DNA of 37,680 nucleotides from an uncultured Erysipelotrichaceae bacterium. Its GTDB lineage: Bacteria; Bacillota_I; Bacilli_A; Erysipelotrichales; Erysipelotrichaceae. The first letter of the stretch is position 1, and each line of letters begins with the position of its first letter. Positions 6,909-14,903 of the stretch are shown one piece after another. The position numbers and the translations under genes were made by a program. The DNA is taken from assembly GCA_946537255.1 (NCBI GenBank), contig CAMNFS010000016.1:1-37680 (forward strand). Reading direction: 5' to 3'. Under the pieces are notes generated by a model. That model was given only the letters and a program-made list of their open reading frames with translations. It had not been told where the DNA came from and did no database searches.

Positions 6909-8856
6909 AAGAATTCTGATTCTGGTCCTGTTGGCAGAAGCCGGACTTCTGTTCTTCTTCCGGGCCGGACTCGAAAAGGGAATCATGACCGCGACCATTA
7001 TTCTACTGATTCAGGCGGTGCTGTTTTTCTATGTTCTCGACCGTGTGGAAAACTATATTCTGGATCAGAATGCGGCAATCAAGGAAATACTCGGCAGTTC
7101 CGCGGCGGATGCCTTTTCCTATGGAGAGATCGCCATGCTTACCTATGACGATGACTATGTCATCACCTGGATGAGTGATCTGTTTACGCAGCGGGGCATT
7201 GACCGGGTCGGATACAAGGTGCTTTCATGGCTTCCGGAAGCGGATCCGCTGATTTCCGGAAGCGCGGAGAGTGCGCAGGTACAGCTCGATGAAAGAACCT
7301 ACCGCATCTTCCGCAAGCAGGATGAGCCGGTGCTGATCTTCCGGGATATCACCGACGCCCACAACGCGATGCTTCAGTATGATGAAAGCCGGCCGGTCGT
7401 CGGGATTGCCGTTCTTGACAATTATGAGGAGTCCACCCAATACGAGGATGACGCGGCGGTTGCCAATATCAATACCGCGGTACGGACGCCTCTGACGGAT
7501 TATTGCCGGGAGCGGGGAATTCTGCTCAAACGCATTTCCAATTCGCGGTATTATATGTATCTCAATGAGAAAATCTTTTCCGATGTCGCGGCAGATCATT
7601 TTTCCATTCTCAACACCATCCGCCGTCAGGCTCAGAAACAGGACGTCTCCATTACGCTGTCCATGTCGTTTGCCCGCGGCGCCGAGCGGCTGGATGAGCT
7701 GGATGAGACGGCCGCCCGGTTGATGGAAATCGCTCAGAACCGCGGCGGCGATCAGGTGGTGGTTCAGAAAAGCGGCGAGGATGTCAAATTCTATGGCGGA
7801 TCGAGTGAGGCGGCGGAGAAGCGCAGCCGGGTCCGGGTGCGGGTCATGGCCCATACGCTCCGTGATCTGATCAGCCGTTCGGGCAACGTGATTGTCTGCG
7901 GCCACCGGAACATGGATTTCGACTGTCTTGGTTCGGCGATCGGCATCGCAAGAGTGGCCCAGAGCCTGCACAAGCAGACCTGTATTATAGAAAAAACCGG
8001 CGGAGTTGAGGAAAAACTGCTCGCGGTTGTTGAGAAGAATATCGCGGAGCTCAGTGAGGAAGTCCGCTTCGTGACGGAAAATGAAGCGCTCAATCAGCTT
8101 CAGCCCAATACTCTGGTGATCATGGTGGATCATCATATTCTCAAGCAGTCAAACGGCTCGAAGGTGCTCGAAAGTGCCCGCAAGGTCGCCATCATTGATC
8201 ATCACCGCCGTACCGCTGACATGGGAGTCAAACCGATCTTTGTCTATATTGAGGCCGGTGCCTCCTCGGCGTGCGAGCTGATTACCGAGCTGTTTCCTTA
8301 TATCAGCGCGCGGATGGAAATCTCCGAACTCGACGCGAATATCATGCTTGCGGGCATGATGATTGATACCAACCGCTTCCATGTCCGTACCGGAGCCCGC
8401 ACATTTGAGGCCGCCTCCGCTCTGCGAAGGCTTGGGGCCGATCCGATGCAGGTGGATGATTTCCTGAAGGATACCTATGATGAATTCGCGCTGAAGGCTT
8501 CCTGTCTTGCCGTAAGCAGACGGCATGATCATGGCATTGTGACGGTTCCGTATACGAAGAATGAACTGAGCCGGTCCATGATGAGTCAGGTTGCGGACAG
8601 TCTTCTGAATATTCAGGATGTTGAGGCGGTGTTTGTGATCGCGAATGATACGGATGGAGAAACCGCGATTTCCGCCCGCTCCGCCGGCAATGTCAATGTT
8701 CAGGTGATTATGGAAAGCATGAACGGCGGCGGTCATATGACGGCAGCTGCGATGCAGCGGAAGCGCTGCAGTATTGAGGACCTTGAAAAGGAACTGCTGA
8801 ACAGGGTCGATGATTATTTCAGGGAGGTAAAGCATGAAGGTAATTCTGAAAAGTGA
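6883..8856 (+). CDS. gdpP: Cyclic-di-AMP phosphodiesterase GdpP (DHH family)
   Basis: Membrane enzyme that hydrolyses cyclic-di-AMP to pApA. The 657 residues show, in order: two N-terminal membrane helices (about 8-52), a PAS-like domain (about 70-165), a degenerate GGDEF domain (about 170-305, signature reduced to RGGDQV) and DHH/DHHA1 domains. The DHH metal-site motifs are H341-R-N-M-D345-F-D347, a second VDHH, and D439-H-H; the DHHA1 nucleotide motif is GGGH near 615. Length and layout are those of Bacillus YybT/GdpP. The ATG at 6883 follows GGAGGGG within the end of the upstream gene, and the gene end overlaps rplI by 23 bases. Gene order yybS-gdpP-rplI-dnaB is conserved in Bacillota. Confidence 0.96.
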   Translation: MQNRISSLRRILILVLLAEAGLLFFFRAGLEKGIMTATIILLIQAVLFFYVLDRVENYILDQNAAIKEILGSSAADAFSYGEIAMLTYDDDYVITWMSDLFTQRGIDRVGYKVLSWLPEADPLISGSAESAQVQLDERTYRIFRKQDEPVLIFRDITDAHNAMLQYDESRPVVGIAVLDNYEESTQYEDDAAVANINTAVRTPLTDYCRERGILLKRISNSRYYMYLNEKIFSDVAADHFSILNTIRRQAQKQDVSITLSMSFARGAERLDELDETAARLMEIAQNRGGDQVVVQKSGEDVKFYGGSSEAAEKRSRVRVRVMAHTLRDLISRSGNVIVCGHRNMDFDCLGSAIGIARVAQSLHKQTCIIEKTGGVEEKLLAVVEKNIAELSEEVRFVTENEALNQLQPNTLVIMVDHHILKQSNGSKVLESARKVAIIDHHRRTADMGVKPIFVYIEAGASSACELITELFPYISARMEISELDANIMLAGMMIDTNRFHVRTGARTFEAASALRRLGADPMQVDDFLKDTYDEFALKASCLAVSRRHDHGIVTVPYTKNELSRSMMSQVADSLLNIQDVEAVFVIANDTDGETAISARSAGNVNVQVIMESMNGGGHMTAAAMQRKRCSIEDLEKELLNRVDDYFREVKHEGNSEK

Positions 8857-9280
8857 TGTCAAGAAACTTGGGAAAAAAGGCGACATTGTGGAAGTCGCGG
8901 ACGGCTATGGCCGCAATTATCTGATCGCAAGGGGGCTTGCGGTAGCTTCGACGGAACGCAGCCGGGAAATACTTGCCGAACAGAAAAAGGAAGAAGCGCT
9001 GAACGAAGAGAAAAACCGCCTGGCAGCGGAAGAAAAAGCGAGACAGCTTGCCAGGGAGATGCTGGAGTTTACAGTGAATACCGGCAAGGACGGCAAGGTG
9101 TTCGGATCGGTGTCCACCAAGCAGATTGCCGAGGAGCTCAGCCGCCGCGGCTATCCGATTGACAAGCGCAAGATTCTCGATACTGCCCCGATCGGATCTC
9201 TTGGTGTGACCAGGGTCCGGATTGAACTGCACAAAGGGGTCATCGGAACCGTGAATGTACAGCTGAAAGGAAAGGAATAA
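8834..9280 (+). CDS. rplI: 50S ribosomal protein L9
   Basis: L9 (148 residues) binds 23S rRNA near the L1 stalk and helps maintain reading frame. The N-terminal domain [36 protein letters not shown] matches the family signature. A long charged connecting helix (about 42-78) and the C-terminal domain follow. The ribosome binding site GGGAGGT lies within gdpP. The stop codon overlaps the dnaB ATG by one base (TAATG). Confidence 0.97.
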   Translation: MKVILKSDVKKLGKKGDIVEVADGYGRNYLIARGLAVASTERSREILAEQKKEEALNEEKNRLAAEEKARQLAREMLEFTVNTGKDGKVFGSVSTKQIAEELSRRGYPIDKRKILDTAPIGSLGVTRVRIELHKGVIGTVNVQLKGKE

Positions 9281-10641
9281 TGCCGTTTCAGAATCTGCCC
9301 TCAGCACCCGAGGCGGAAGCCGCGCTGCTGGGTACCATTATGGTTTACGGCGGCAGTGCTCAGACTGCCGTTGAAGAAGGCCTGGCGGAGTCGGATTTCT
9401 ACAATGACAGCAACCGCCGCATTTTTCGTGCGGTTTTAAGCCTGTACCGGGAGGGCACGGATGTAGATCCGACCAGTGTCACAACCCGGCTGAAGGATCA
9501 GGGCGATCTGGAGCGGATCGGCGGGACAGCATATATTGCGGCCCTGATGGAATCTGCCGTAACAAGTGCCAATACAAGAAACTATGTTGTGATGATCAAG
9601 GACAAGGCGGTACAGAGAAATCTGATTGAAACCGCTCAGAAGATTGTCGAACAGGGTCTTGAGGGTACCGTAGATATCAACAGCTATCTCGACGAGGCGG
9701 AGCGTTCCGTCCTGAATATCTCCCGCAACCGCAGAACGACGGAATTCCGGGATACGCCGAGTCTGATGAATGAAGTGGTGGATCAGATCCGCCGCATGTC
9801 GGACAACCGCTCGGATGTCACCGGGATCCGGACCGGCTTTACGGATCTTGACCATCTGACCCACGGGTTTCAGCGCGGGGATCTGATCATTCTGGCGGCC
9901 CGTCCTTCGATGGGAAAAACCGCCGTGGCACTGAATCTTGCGATGAATGTCGCGGCTTATCAGCCAAAGGAAGCGGTTGCGATCTTTTCTCTGGAAATGA
10001 GCGCGGAGTCTCTGGCCATGCGTCTTCTTTCGGCCAAAAGCCGGATCGCGGGTGACAGTCTCCGCACCGGACGGATGGCGAACAACGATGACTGGAACCG
10101 GCTCAATGACGCCAGCGACCAGCTCAAGAGCTTCAAAATCTATATCGATGACAAGTCCGTTACCAAAACGGCGGAAATCTTTTCCAAATGCCGGCGGCTC
10201 AAGAGTGAGCAGGGACTTGCCATGATTCTGATTGACTATATTCAGCTGATTACCGGAAGCAGCTCCGGCCGCGCGGAGGTAAACCGCCAGCAGGAGGTTT
10301 CGGAAATCTCAAGAAACCTCAAGGCACTGGCAAGGGAACTGGAAGTTCCGGTCATTGCCCTTTCCCAGCTCAGCCGTAACGTGGAAAGCAGGGAAGATAA
10401 ACGGCCGATGCTTTCGGACCTGCGGGAATCCGGCGCGATTGAGCAGGATGCCGATATCGTCATGCTGCTGTATCGGAAATCCTATTACAGTGAGGAAGCC
10501 AAGGAAGAGGCGGAGCGCACCGGCAGTGAGGAGCTGGAGATCAATGTGGCAAAGCACAGAAACGGCGCTACCCGGCGGGTATACCTCGCCTTTGAGCCTA
10601 AGACCAATGCGCTCATGAGCATTGAGCGGCATGCGGAGTAA
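9280..10641 (+). CDS. dnaB: Replicative DNA helicase DnaB
   Basis: Hexameric ATP-dependent helicase that unwinds DNA ahead of the replication fork. The 453-residue protein has the N-terminal DnaB domain (about 5-105: NLPSAPEAEAALLGTIM), a linker and a RecA-like ATPase domain. The Walker A segment is R208-PSMGKT; the Walker B-like segment is MILIDYIQLI, followed by SQLSRNVE and the arginine-finger region KHRNGATRRV. No intein or insertion is apparent. It is translationally coupled to rplI and followed after 3 nt by the M23 peptidase gene. Confidence 0.97.
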   Translation: MPFQNLPSAPEAEAALLGTIMVYGGSAQTAVEEGLAESDFYNDSNRRIFRAVLSLYREGTDVDPTSVTTRLKDQGDLERIGGTAYIAALMESAVTSANTRNYVVMIKDKAVQRNLIETAQKIVEQGLEGTVDINSYLDEAERSVLNISRNRRTTEFRDTPSLMNEVVDQIRRMSDNRSDVTGIRTGFTDLDHLTHGFQRGDLIILAARPSMGKTAVALNLAMNVAAYQPKEAVAIFSLEMSAESLAMRLLSAKSRIAGDSLRTGRMANNDDWNRLNDASDQLKSFKIYIDDKSVTKTAEIFSKCRRLKSEQGLAMILIDYIQLITGSSSGRAEVNRQQEVSEISRNLKALARELEVPVIALSQLSRNVESREDKRPMLSDLRESGAIEQDADIVMLLYRKSYYSEEAKEEAERTGSEELEINVAKHRNGATRRVYLAFEPKTNALMSIERHAE

Positions 10642-10644
10642 GCT

Positions 10645-12153
10645 ATGAAACGGATTCTGATTGTGATCGGCTGCCTGGCGGCGGCCGTGCTGATCGTTGT
10701 GCTGCCGAGGCTTCTTGGCGCTTCCGAAGCTTCGGTTTTTTCCGTGCCGGATCAGGAAGCGGAGGTTTCGTTACTGAAACAGCCTGCCCGCTCGATGAGC
10801 CGGGACAGCCATGATATCTACAAGCTCTACAGCTCAGGAGAACTGGTCGGGGTGGTCTCGGACCGGCAGGCTCTTGACGCCTTTCTTCGGGAAGTCTATC
10901 GGACGGAGTATCAGGCCGATTACCCGGATTCCGAGGTTGCGCTTGGTACGGATGTCTATCTTACCCAGGAACAGAGCTATCTCACCTATGAGGATATTGA
11001 TGAGAAGATCTTTGAATATCTGCGGGAAAACCACCTGTTTACCCTGAAGTGCACGGGCGTGGAGTTTTCCGATGACAAGGGTGTCTATGCGGAAATCTAT
11101 GTGAGCAGTGAGGATCTTTTCAACCGCGCGATCAATTCCTATATGACCTGCTTCATCAATCCGGAGGAACTCGCGCTGCTCAACCGCGGGGATTCCACTC
11201 CGCCGCTGAAAACCTATGGATCGCGTTCGGTCGGCATTACGGTATCCCAGAACATTACGATGAAGGAAACCTACGCCGCGCCTCAGGAGATCCGGACGGA
11301 TGAGGCAAGCGTGCTTGACTATCTGGAGTATGGCGATAATCAGAACCGGGAATACTACACGGTTCAGAAATACGACACCGTTGCCGGTGTGGGCTCCAAG
11401 AACCACGGTCTTTCCGCGACCCAGATCATGAATATCAACCGCGACAAAATCACCTCTGTCGATCAGATTCTGCCAGAGGGAGAGGAACTCTGCGTTACCT
11501 ATTTCACATCACCGATCGATATCATCGTGACCAAGGAAACGATGAAAAAGGAACCGATCGTCGCCGAGACAATCTATCAGACGGATTCCAGCATCCGGGA
11601 AGGAGAGACCGTCCGCACCCAGATCGGCGTCGACGGATCCAAGAACGCGCTCTATACCGAGCGGTGGATCAACGGGGTGCTGGTCGGCGGTACTCTGACC
11701 TCTTCCGTAGATACTCTGCAGCCGGTCAATGAAATCATCTCCGTCGGAACCTTCGTGATTCCCGGAGTGGGAACCGGTACCTTCCGCTGGCCGGTGGATA
11801 ATCCGACCGTAACATGCCACTGGGGATGTTACTGGGGACACCGGGCGATCGATATTCAGAACGCCTATGATCACTATGGAAACATCTACGCGGCCGACCG
11901 CGGTGTTGTTGAGGAAAACTCCTATAACGGCGTCAACGGCAACTACGTGATCATCAATCACAACAACGGCTATGAAACGTACTATGGACATATGAATATG
12001 AGATCCCCGCTTCAGGTCGGTGATATCGTGGACAAGGGGGATATCATCGGACAGATCGGCATGACCGGTGCCGCAACCGGGCCGCATACCCATTTCTTCA
12101 TCATGTATGAAGGAACGAGGTATGATCCGTGCAACGGCTTCCTTCCCTGCTGA
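10645..12153 (+). CDS. M23 peptidase with LysM-like and G5 domains
   Basis: Predicted membrane-anchored cell-wall endopeptidase of 502 residues. An N-terminal hydrophobic segment (4-24) is an uncleaved anchor or signal. A long spacer domain with no assigned family follows. Next come a LysM-like module (about 233-292, YYTVQKYDTVAGVGSKNHGLS), a G5 domain (about 294-372) and a C-terminal LytM/M23 domain (about 378-502). Zinc ligands are present: H399 and D403 in GHRAID, and the HTH pair at 481-483. It is probably an active metallopeptidase cutting peptidoglycan cross-bridges or stem peptides. It begins three bases after dnaB, so it is cotranscribed with replication genes. Confidence 0.9.
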   Translation: MKRILIVIGCLAAAVLIVVLPRLLGASEASVFSVPDQEAEVSLLKQPARSMSRDSHDIYKLYSSGELVGVVSDRQALDAFLREVYRTEYQADYPDSEVALGTDVYLTQEQSYLTYEDIDEKIFEYLRENHLFTLKCTGVEFSDDKGVYAEIYVSSEDLFNRAINSYMTCFINPEELALLNRGDSTPPLKTYGSRSVGITVSQNITMKETYAAPQEIRTDEASVLDYLEYGDNQNREYYTVQKYDTVAGVGSKNHGLSATQIMNINRDKITSVDQILPEGEELCVTYFTSPIDIIVTKETMKKEPIVAETIYQTDSSIREGETVRTQIGVDGSKNALYTERWINGVLVGGTLTSSVDTLQPVNEIISVGTFVIPGVGTGTFRWPVDNPTVTCHWGCYWGHRAIDIQNAYDHYGNIYAADRGVVEENSYNGVNGNYVIINHNNGYETYYGHMNMRSPLQVGDIVDKGDIIGQIGMTGAATGPHTHFFIMYEGTRYDPCNGFLPC

Positions 12154-12154
12154 T

Positions 12155-12982
12155 ATGATGAAGTTCGCGCTGTTATGCAGCGGGTCCAAGGGAAACTGTT
12201 TCCTTCTGCAGGATGAACACACCAGTATTCTGATTGACTGCGGAAATACGAAGCGATATCTCTCCATGCGGCTGGAGGAGCTGAAGGTCAGAATCGAGGA
12301 TCTCGACGCGCTTTTGATCACCCATACCCACAGTGATCATATTGCCCAGCTGAAGATGTTTGAAGGCGTCAGAACCTTTGCGCCGACGGACATCGGCACA
12401 CCGTATGAGAAAGTGGAGGCGGGCAGAAAATTTCAGATTGAACATCTGACCGTTACTCCGCTGGCCCTTTCTCATGACGCGGAAAACACCGTCGGCTATG
12501 TGTTTGAAAGCTGGCAGGAGAAACTGGTCTATATTACCGATACCGGATATATCAGAGACAGTTACCTGTCCCTGATCAAGGGAGCGGATTATATCGTTCT
12601 GGAGAGCAATCATGATCCGGAGATGCTGATGAAGACCAGCCGCCCGATGTATCTCAAGCAGCGGATTGCCGGCGACAGCGGGCATCTCTGCAATGAAGAC
12701 TGCGCGGCAGTGCTTCGGAAAACAGTGACAAACCGGACGAAGATGATTATCCTGGCGCATATCAGCGAGCAGGCCAATACGCGCGAAAAGGCGCTTGCGG
12801 TCAGCCGCAGTGCGCTGAAGGAACACAGAGAGAAGCGAAAGGACCTTCTTCTGGCCGCCGCCGGACAGAAGGAAATGATTCTTGGAGGAGAGTGGCTGAA
12901 TGAAAAAGTGGATGGCGGCAGCTGCAGCTGTACTCCTGGCATGGATGCTGTGGCTGACCCTGAAGGTGCAGGAGATCAGTGA
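12155..12982 (+). CDS. yycJ: Metallo-beta-lactamase fold hydrolase, YycJ/WalJ family
   Basis: Predicted metal-dependent hydrolase of 275 residues. In Bacillus and Streptococcus the family is linked to the WalKR locus and to coordination of cell division or DNA repair; its substrate is not firmly known. MKFALLCSGSKGN is the usual N-terminus and H57-T-H59-S-D61-H62 the metal-binding motif. The ATG at 12155 (or 12158) follows the M23 stop by one base with no clear ribosome binding site; upstream in-frame starts at 12107 and 12122 lie inside the peptidase gene. The C-terminus is odd: about 27 residues after GGEWLN run into the next gene, an 83-base overlap. No WalRK genes are visible here. Confidence 0.88.
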   Translation: MMKFALLCSGSKGNCFLLQDEHTSILIDCGNTKRYLSMRLEELKVRIEDLDALLITHTHSDHIAQLKMFEGVRTFAPTDIGTPYEKVEAGRKFQIEHLTVTPLALSHDAENTVGYVFESWQEKLVYITDTGYIRDSYLSLIKGADYIVLESNHDPEMLMKTSRPMYLKQRIAGDSGHLCNEDCAAVLRKTVTNRTKMIILAHISEQANTREKALAVSRSALKEHREKRKDLLLAAAGQKEMILGGEWLNEKVDGGSCSCTPGMDAVADPEGAGDQ

Positions 12983-13985
12983 GAAACGGCCGTCTGAACC
13001 GGAGATCGAACTGAATGAAACCGATGAGGCGGCGATTGTTCACAACACGATTGAGGGCTATACAACGGATGTGACGGAAACGGTCGCGAAGGTCCGTCCG
13101 CATATCGTATCCGTAACCGGTCTTACCGAAGACAGGGAGGTCATCAGCAGCGGCGTAGTCTACGCTGTGATCGGCAATGACACCTGGATTCTTTCCTGCG
13201 CGGAATCGGTAAGGGACAACGCGACCTATCTGGTCCGTTTTGACAACGGCCTTTCCGCTGACGCCCAGCTGGCAGGGCATGATCCTCTGACGGATACGGC
13301 GCTGTTTCTGACGCATCCGGAGTTTGAGGTCCGGCCGATTGATCTTGGCACGGCCTCCGCGGTCACCCCGGGAGAATATGTGATCGCCCTTGGGGCGAGA
13401 AATCTGCATACCCAGAGCGGGCAGGCGTGCTTCGGCATCGTATCCCTGCCTGGCATGTATCATCGCCGCAGCGAAGGGAATCTTGAGTGGATCGTGGAAA
13501 CCATGCTTACGGATACCGCGATTCTTGAAGAAACCAGCGGCGGACCGCTGATCAATCTCAGCGGGCAGATGATCGGCATGCTGTCATCGTCCTTCTCGGC
13601 CAACTTCCGCGGGGCGGCAATGGCGGTTTCCGTATCTGAGGTGATCTCCGCGGCCGAACAGCTGCGGCGCACCGGTACGATCAGCCGCGGTTATCTCGGC
13701 ACCGTGACCCGGCCTGTCAGCGACCTTGAACTGTATCAGAAAAGTGCCATGAACATTTCCCTGGATGTAAACAGCGGCCTGGTCATTACCGAAGTGGCAG
13801 AGGGTTCTCCTGCTCAGGAGGCAGGCCTGCAGCCCAATGATGTCATTCTGACTGCGGATGAAAAGGAACTGGCGGATTCCGCGACCCTGCAGCGCATGCT
13901 GTATGAGAAAAATCCCGGAGATCAGCTTGTCATGACCATTCAGCGGCAGAATACGGTCAGTACCGTGACCGCGGAGCTAAGATGA
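12900..13985 (+). CDS. HtrA/DegP-like protein lacking the catalytic histidine (probable pseudoprotease)
   Basis: Membrane-anchored trypsin-like protein with a PDZ domain, 361 residues. An N-terminal hydrophobic segment (5-20) leads to a trypsin-fold domain (about 55-255) and a PDZ domain (about 262-358, NSGLVITEVAEGSPAQEAGLQPNDVIL). Compared with HtrA, the TNNHVV segment carrying the catalytic His reads SCAESV here, so the position is E102. Asp132 (DPLTDTAL) and Ser213 (TSGGPL) remain, but the oxyanion-loop GNSGG has become ETSGG. Proteolysis by the normal triad is therefore unlikely; a binding, chaperone or regulatory role is more plausible. The position between yycJ and rlmH equals that of htrC/yycK in Bacillus. 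Ribosome binding site GGAGGAG at 12884-12890; stop overlaps rlmH by ATGA. Confidence 0.88.
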   Translation: MKKWMAAAAAVLLAWMLWLTLKVQEISEKRPSEPEIELNETDEAAIVHNTIEGYTTDVTETVAKVRPHIVSVTGLTEDREVISSGVVYAVIGNDTWILSCAESVRDNATYLVRFDNGLSADAQLAGHDPLTDTALFLTHPEFEVRPIDLGTASAVTPGEYVIALGARNLHTQSGQACFGIVSLPGMYHRRSEGNLEWIVETMLTDTAILEETSGGPLINLSGQMIGMLSSSFSANFRGAAMAVSVSEVISAAEQLRRTGTISRGYLGTVTRPVSDLELYQKSAMNISLDVNSGLVITEVAEGSPAQEAGLQPNDVILTADEKELADSATLQRMLYEKNPGDQLVMTIQRQNTVSTVTAELR

Positions 13986-14458
13986 TCCGCCTTCTGTCTG
14001 TGGGACGTGTCAAGGAATCCTGGCTGCGGCAGGGGATTGAGGAATACCGCAGAAGGATTTCCGGGTATGAAGCGATCGAGCTGGTGGAAGTCAGGGATGA
14101 AAAAGCGCCGGAATCCAATTCCCAGGCTGAAAACACCATGGTGAAGGAAGTGGAGGGAGAGCGCGTTCTGAAGCAGATCAGGGAAGGGGAATATGTGATT
14201 CTTCTGGACCTGGATGGAACGTGCGTGGACAGCGTGAACCTCTCGAAGCGGATCGAACAGATTCATACCTCCGGAAAAAACCGCATTGATTTTGTGATCG
14301 GGGGATCGCTTGGTGTGAGTGAAGCCCTGCGGAAACGGGCGGATTTCCGCTGGAAGCTCTCGGACAATACTTTTCCCCATCAGCTGTGCCGGCTGATTGT
14401 TCTTGAACAGATCTACCGCGCATTCCGGATTCTGAATCATGAGCCCTATCATAAGTAG
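13982..14458 (+). CDS. rlmH: 23S rRNA (pseudouridine1915-N3)-methyltransferase RlmH
   Basis: SPOUT-class methyltransferase that uses S-adenosylmethionine to methylate pseudouridine 1915 in helix 69 of 23S rRNA, near the decoding centre. The 158 residues match the family end to end. The knotted SAM site includes VIGGSLGVSEALRKRA (from about residue 105), followed by KLSDNTFPHQLCRLIVLEQIYRAFRILNHEPYHK, the typical C-terminus. The ATG overlaps the stop of the HtrA-like gene (ATGA). Last gene of the operon that begins at yybS. Confidence 0.97.
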   Translation: MIRLLSVGRVKESWLRQGIEEYRRRISGYEAIELVEVRDEKAPESNSQAENTMVKEVEGERVLKQIREGEYVILLDLDGTCVDSVNLSKRIEQIHTSGKNRIDFVIGGSLGVSEALRKRADFRWKLSDNTFPHQLCRLIVLEQIYRAFRILNHEPYHK

Positions 14459-14484
14459 CCTGCCTGAAAGCGGTTACTTTTTTT
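14455..14484 (+). terminator. Intrinsic terminator after rlmH
   Basis: GTAGCC plus GC (14455-14463, with a bulged T) pairs with GC plus GGTTAC (14470-14477), followed by seven T residues. The 3' arm can instead pair with GTAACCGCTT (14488-14497), a perfect 10-bp alternative hairpin that would break the terminator. Confidence 0.65.
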
Positions 14485-14495
14485 AATGTAACCGC

Positions 14496-14524
14496 TTGCG
14501 GGATTGAGAACCATGTCGTAAAAT
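14496..14524 (+). promoter_or_regulatory. Promoter of ptsH
   Basis: TTGCGG (14496-14501), a 17-nt spacer and TAAAAT (14519-14524). The -35 hexamer and spacing are the same as at the rpsF promoter. The -35 overlaps the 3' arm of the alternative hairpin at 14468-14497. Confidence 0.65.
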
Positions 14525-14557
14525 GAGTTCATCAATCCACAGGAGGGTAAAAGAGGA

Positions 14558-14824
14558 ATGAAACAGATTTCAGTAACAGTTATTGATCCGGTAGGATTAC
14601 ATGCACGTCCGGCTACCGTAGCTGTCAACGCAGCCAGCAAGTTCAAGAGTGAAGTCAAAGTTGCTTATAAGGGCCGCACCGTAAACATGAAGTCCATTAT
14701 GGGTGTGATGTCCCTGGGTATTCCGACTCAGTCCGAAATCACTGTTACCTGCGACGGTGACGATGAAGAAGTAGCGATCAAGACAATTGAAGAAGTACTT
14801 CGTGCTCAGAAAGTAATCGCTTAA
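14558..14824 (+). CDS. ptsH: Phosphocarrier protein HPr
   Basis: HPr (88 residues) relays phosphate from enzyme I to sugar-specific PTS EIIA proteins. In Gram-positive bacteria it is also the CcpA co-repressor when phosphorylated on Ser46. His15 lies in GLHARPATV and Ser46 in NMKSIMGV; both sites are intact. It is transcribed alone, with its own promoter and a strong terminator; ptsI is not adjacent. It directly precedes the glycogen-metabolism genes. In E. coli HPr binds and modulates glycogen phosphorylase; whether that holds here is unknown. Ribosome binding site AGGAGGG at 14541-14547. Confidence 0.97.
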   Translation: MKQISVTVIDPVGLHARPATVAVNAASKFKSEVKVAYKGRTVNMKSIMGVMSLGIPTQSEITVTCDGDDEEVAIKTIEEVLRAQKVIA

Positions 14825-14839
14825 TCTAATCTGGTTTTT

Positions 14840-14870
14840 GGAAGATGCTGTGAGCATCTTCCGTTTTTTT
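14840..14870 (+). terminator. Intrinsic terminator of ptsH
   Basis: GGAAGATGCT (14840-14849), loop GTG and AGCATCTTCC (14853-14862) form a perfect 10-bp stem, followed by G and seven T residues. Confidence 0.93.
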
Positions 14871-14903
14871 ATCAAAATACATAGAAGAGAAAGGACGGAA
14901 ACG

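Noticed and set aside
8834-10641. Origin of replication near rplI-dnaB
   Set aside because: No cluster of DnaA boxes or AT-rich unwinding region was recognised; this gene group is often near the origin in Bacillota, but dnaA/dnaN are not present here.
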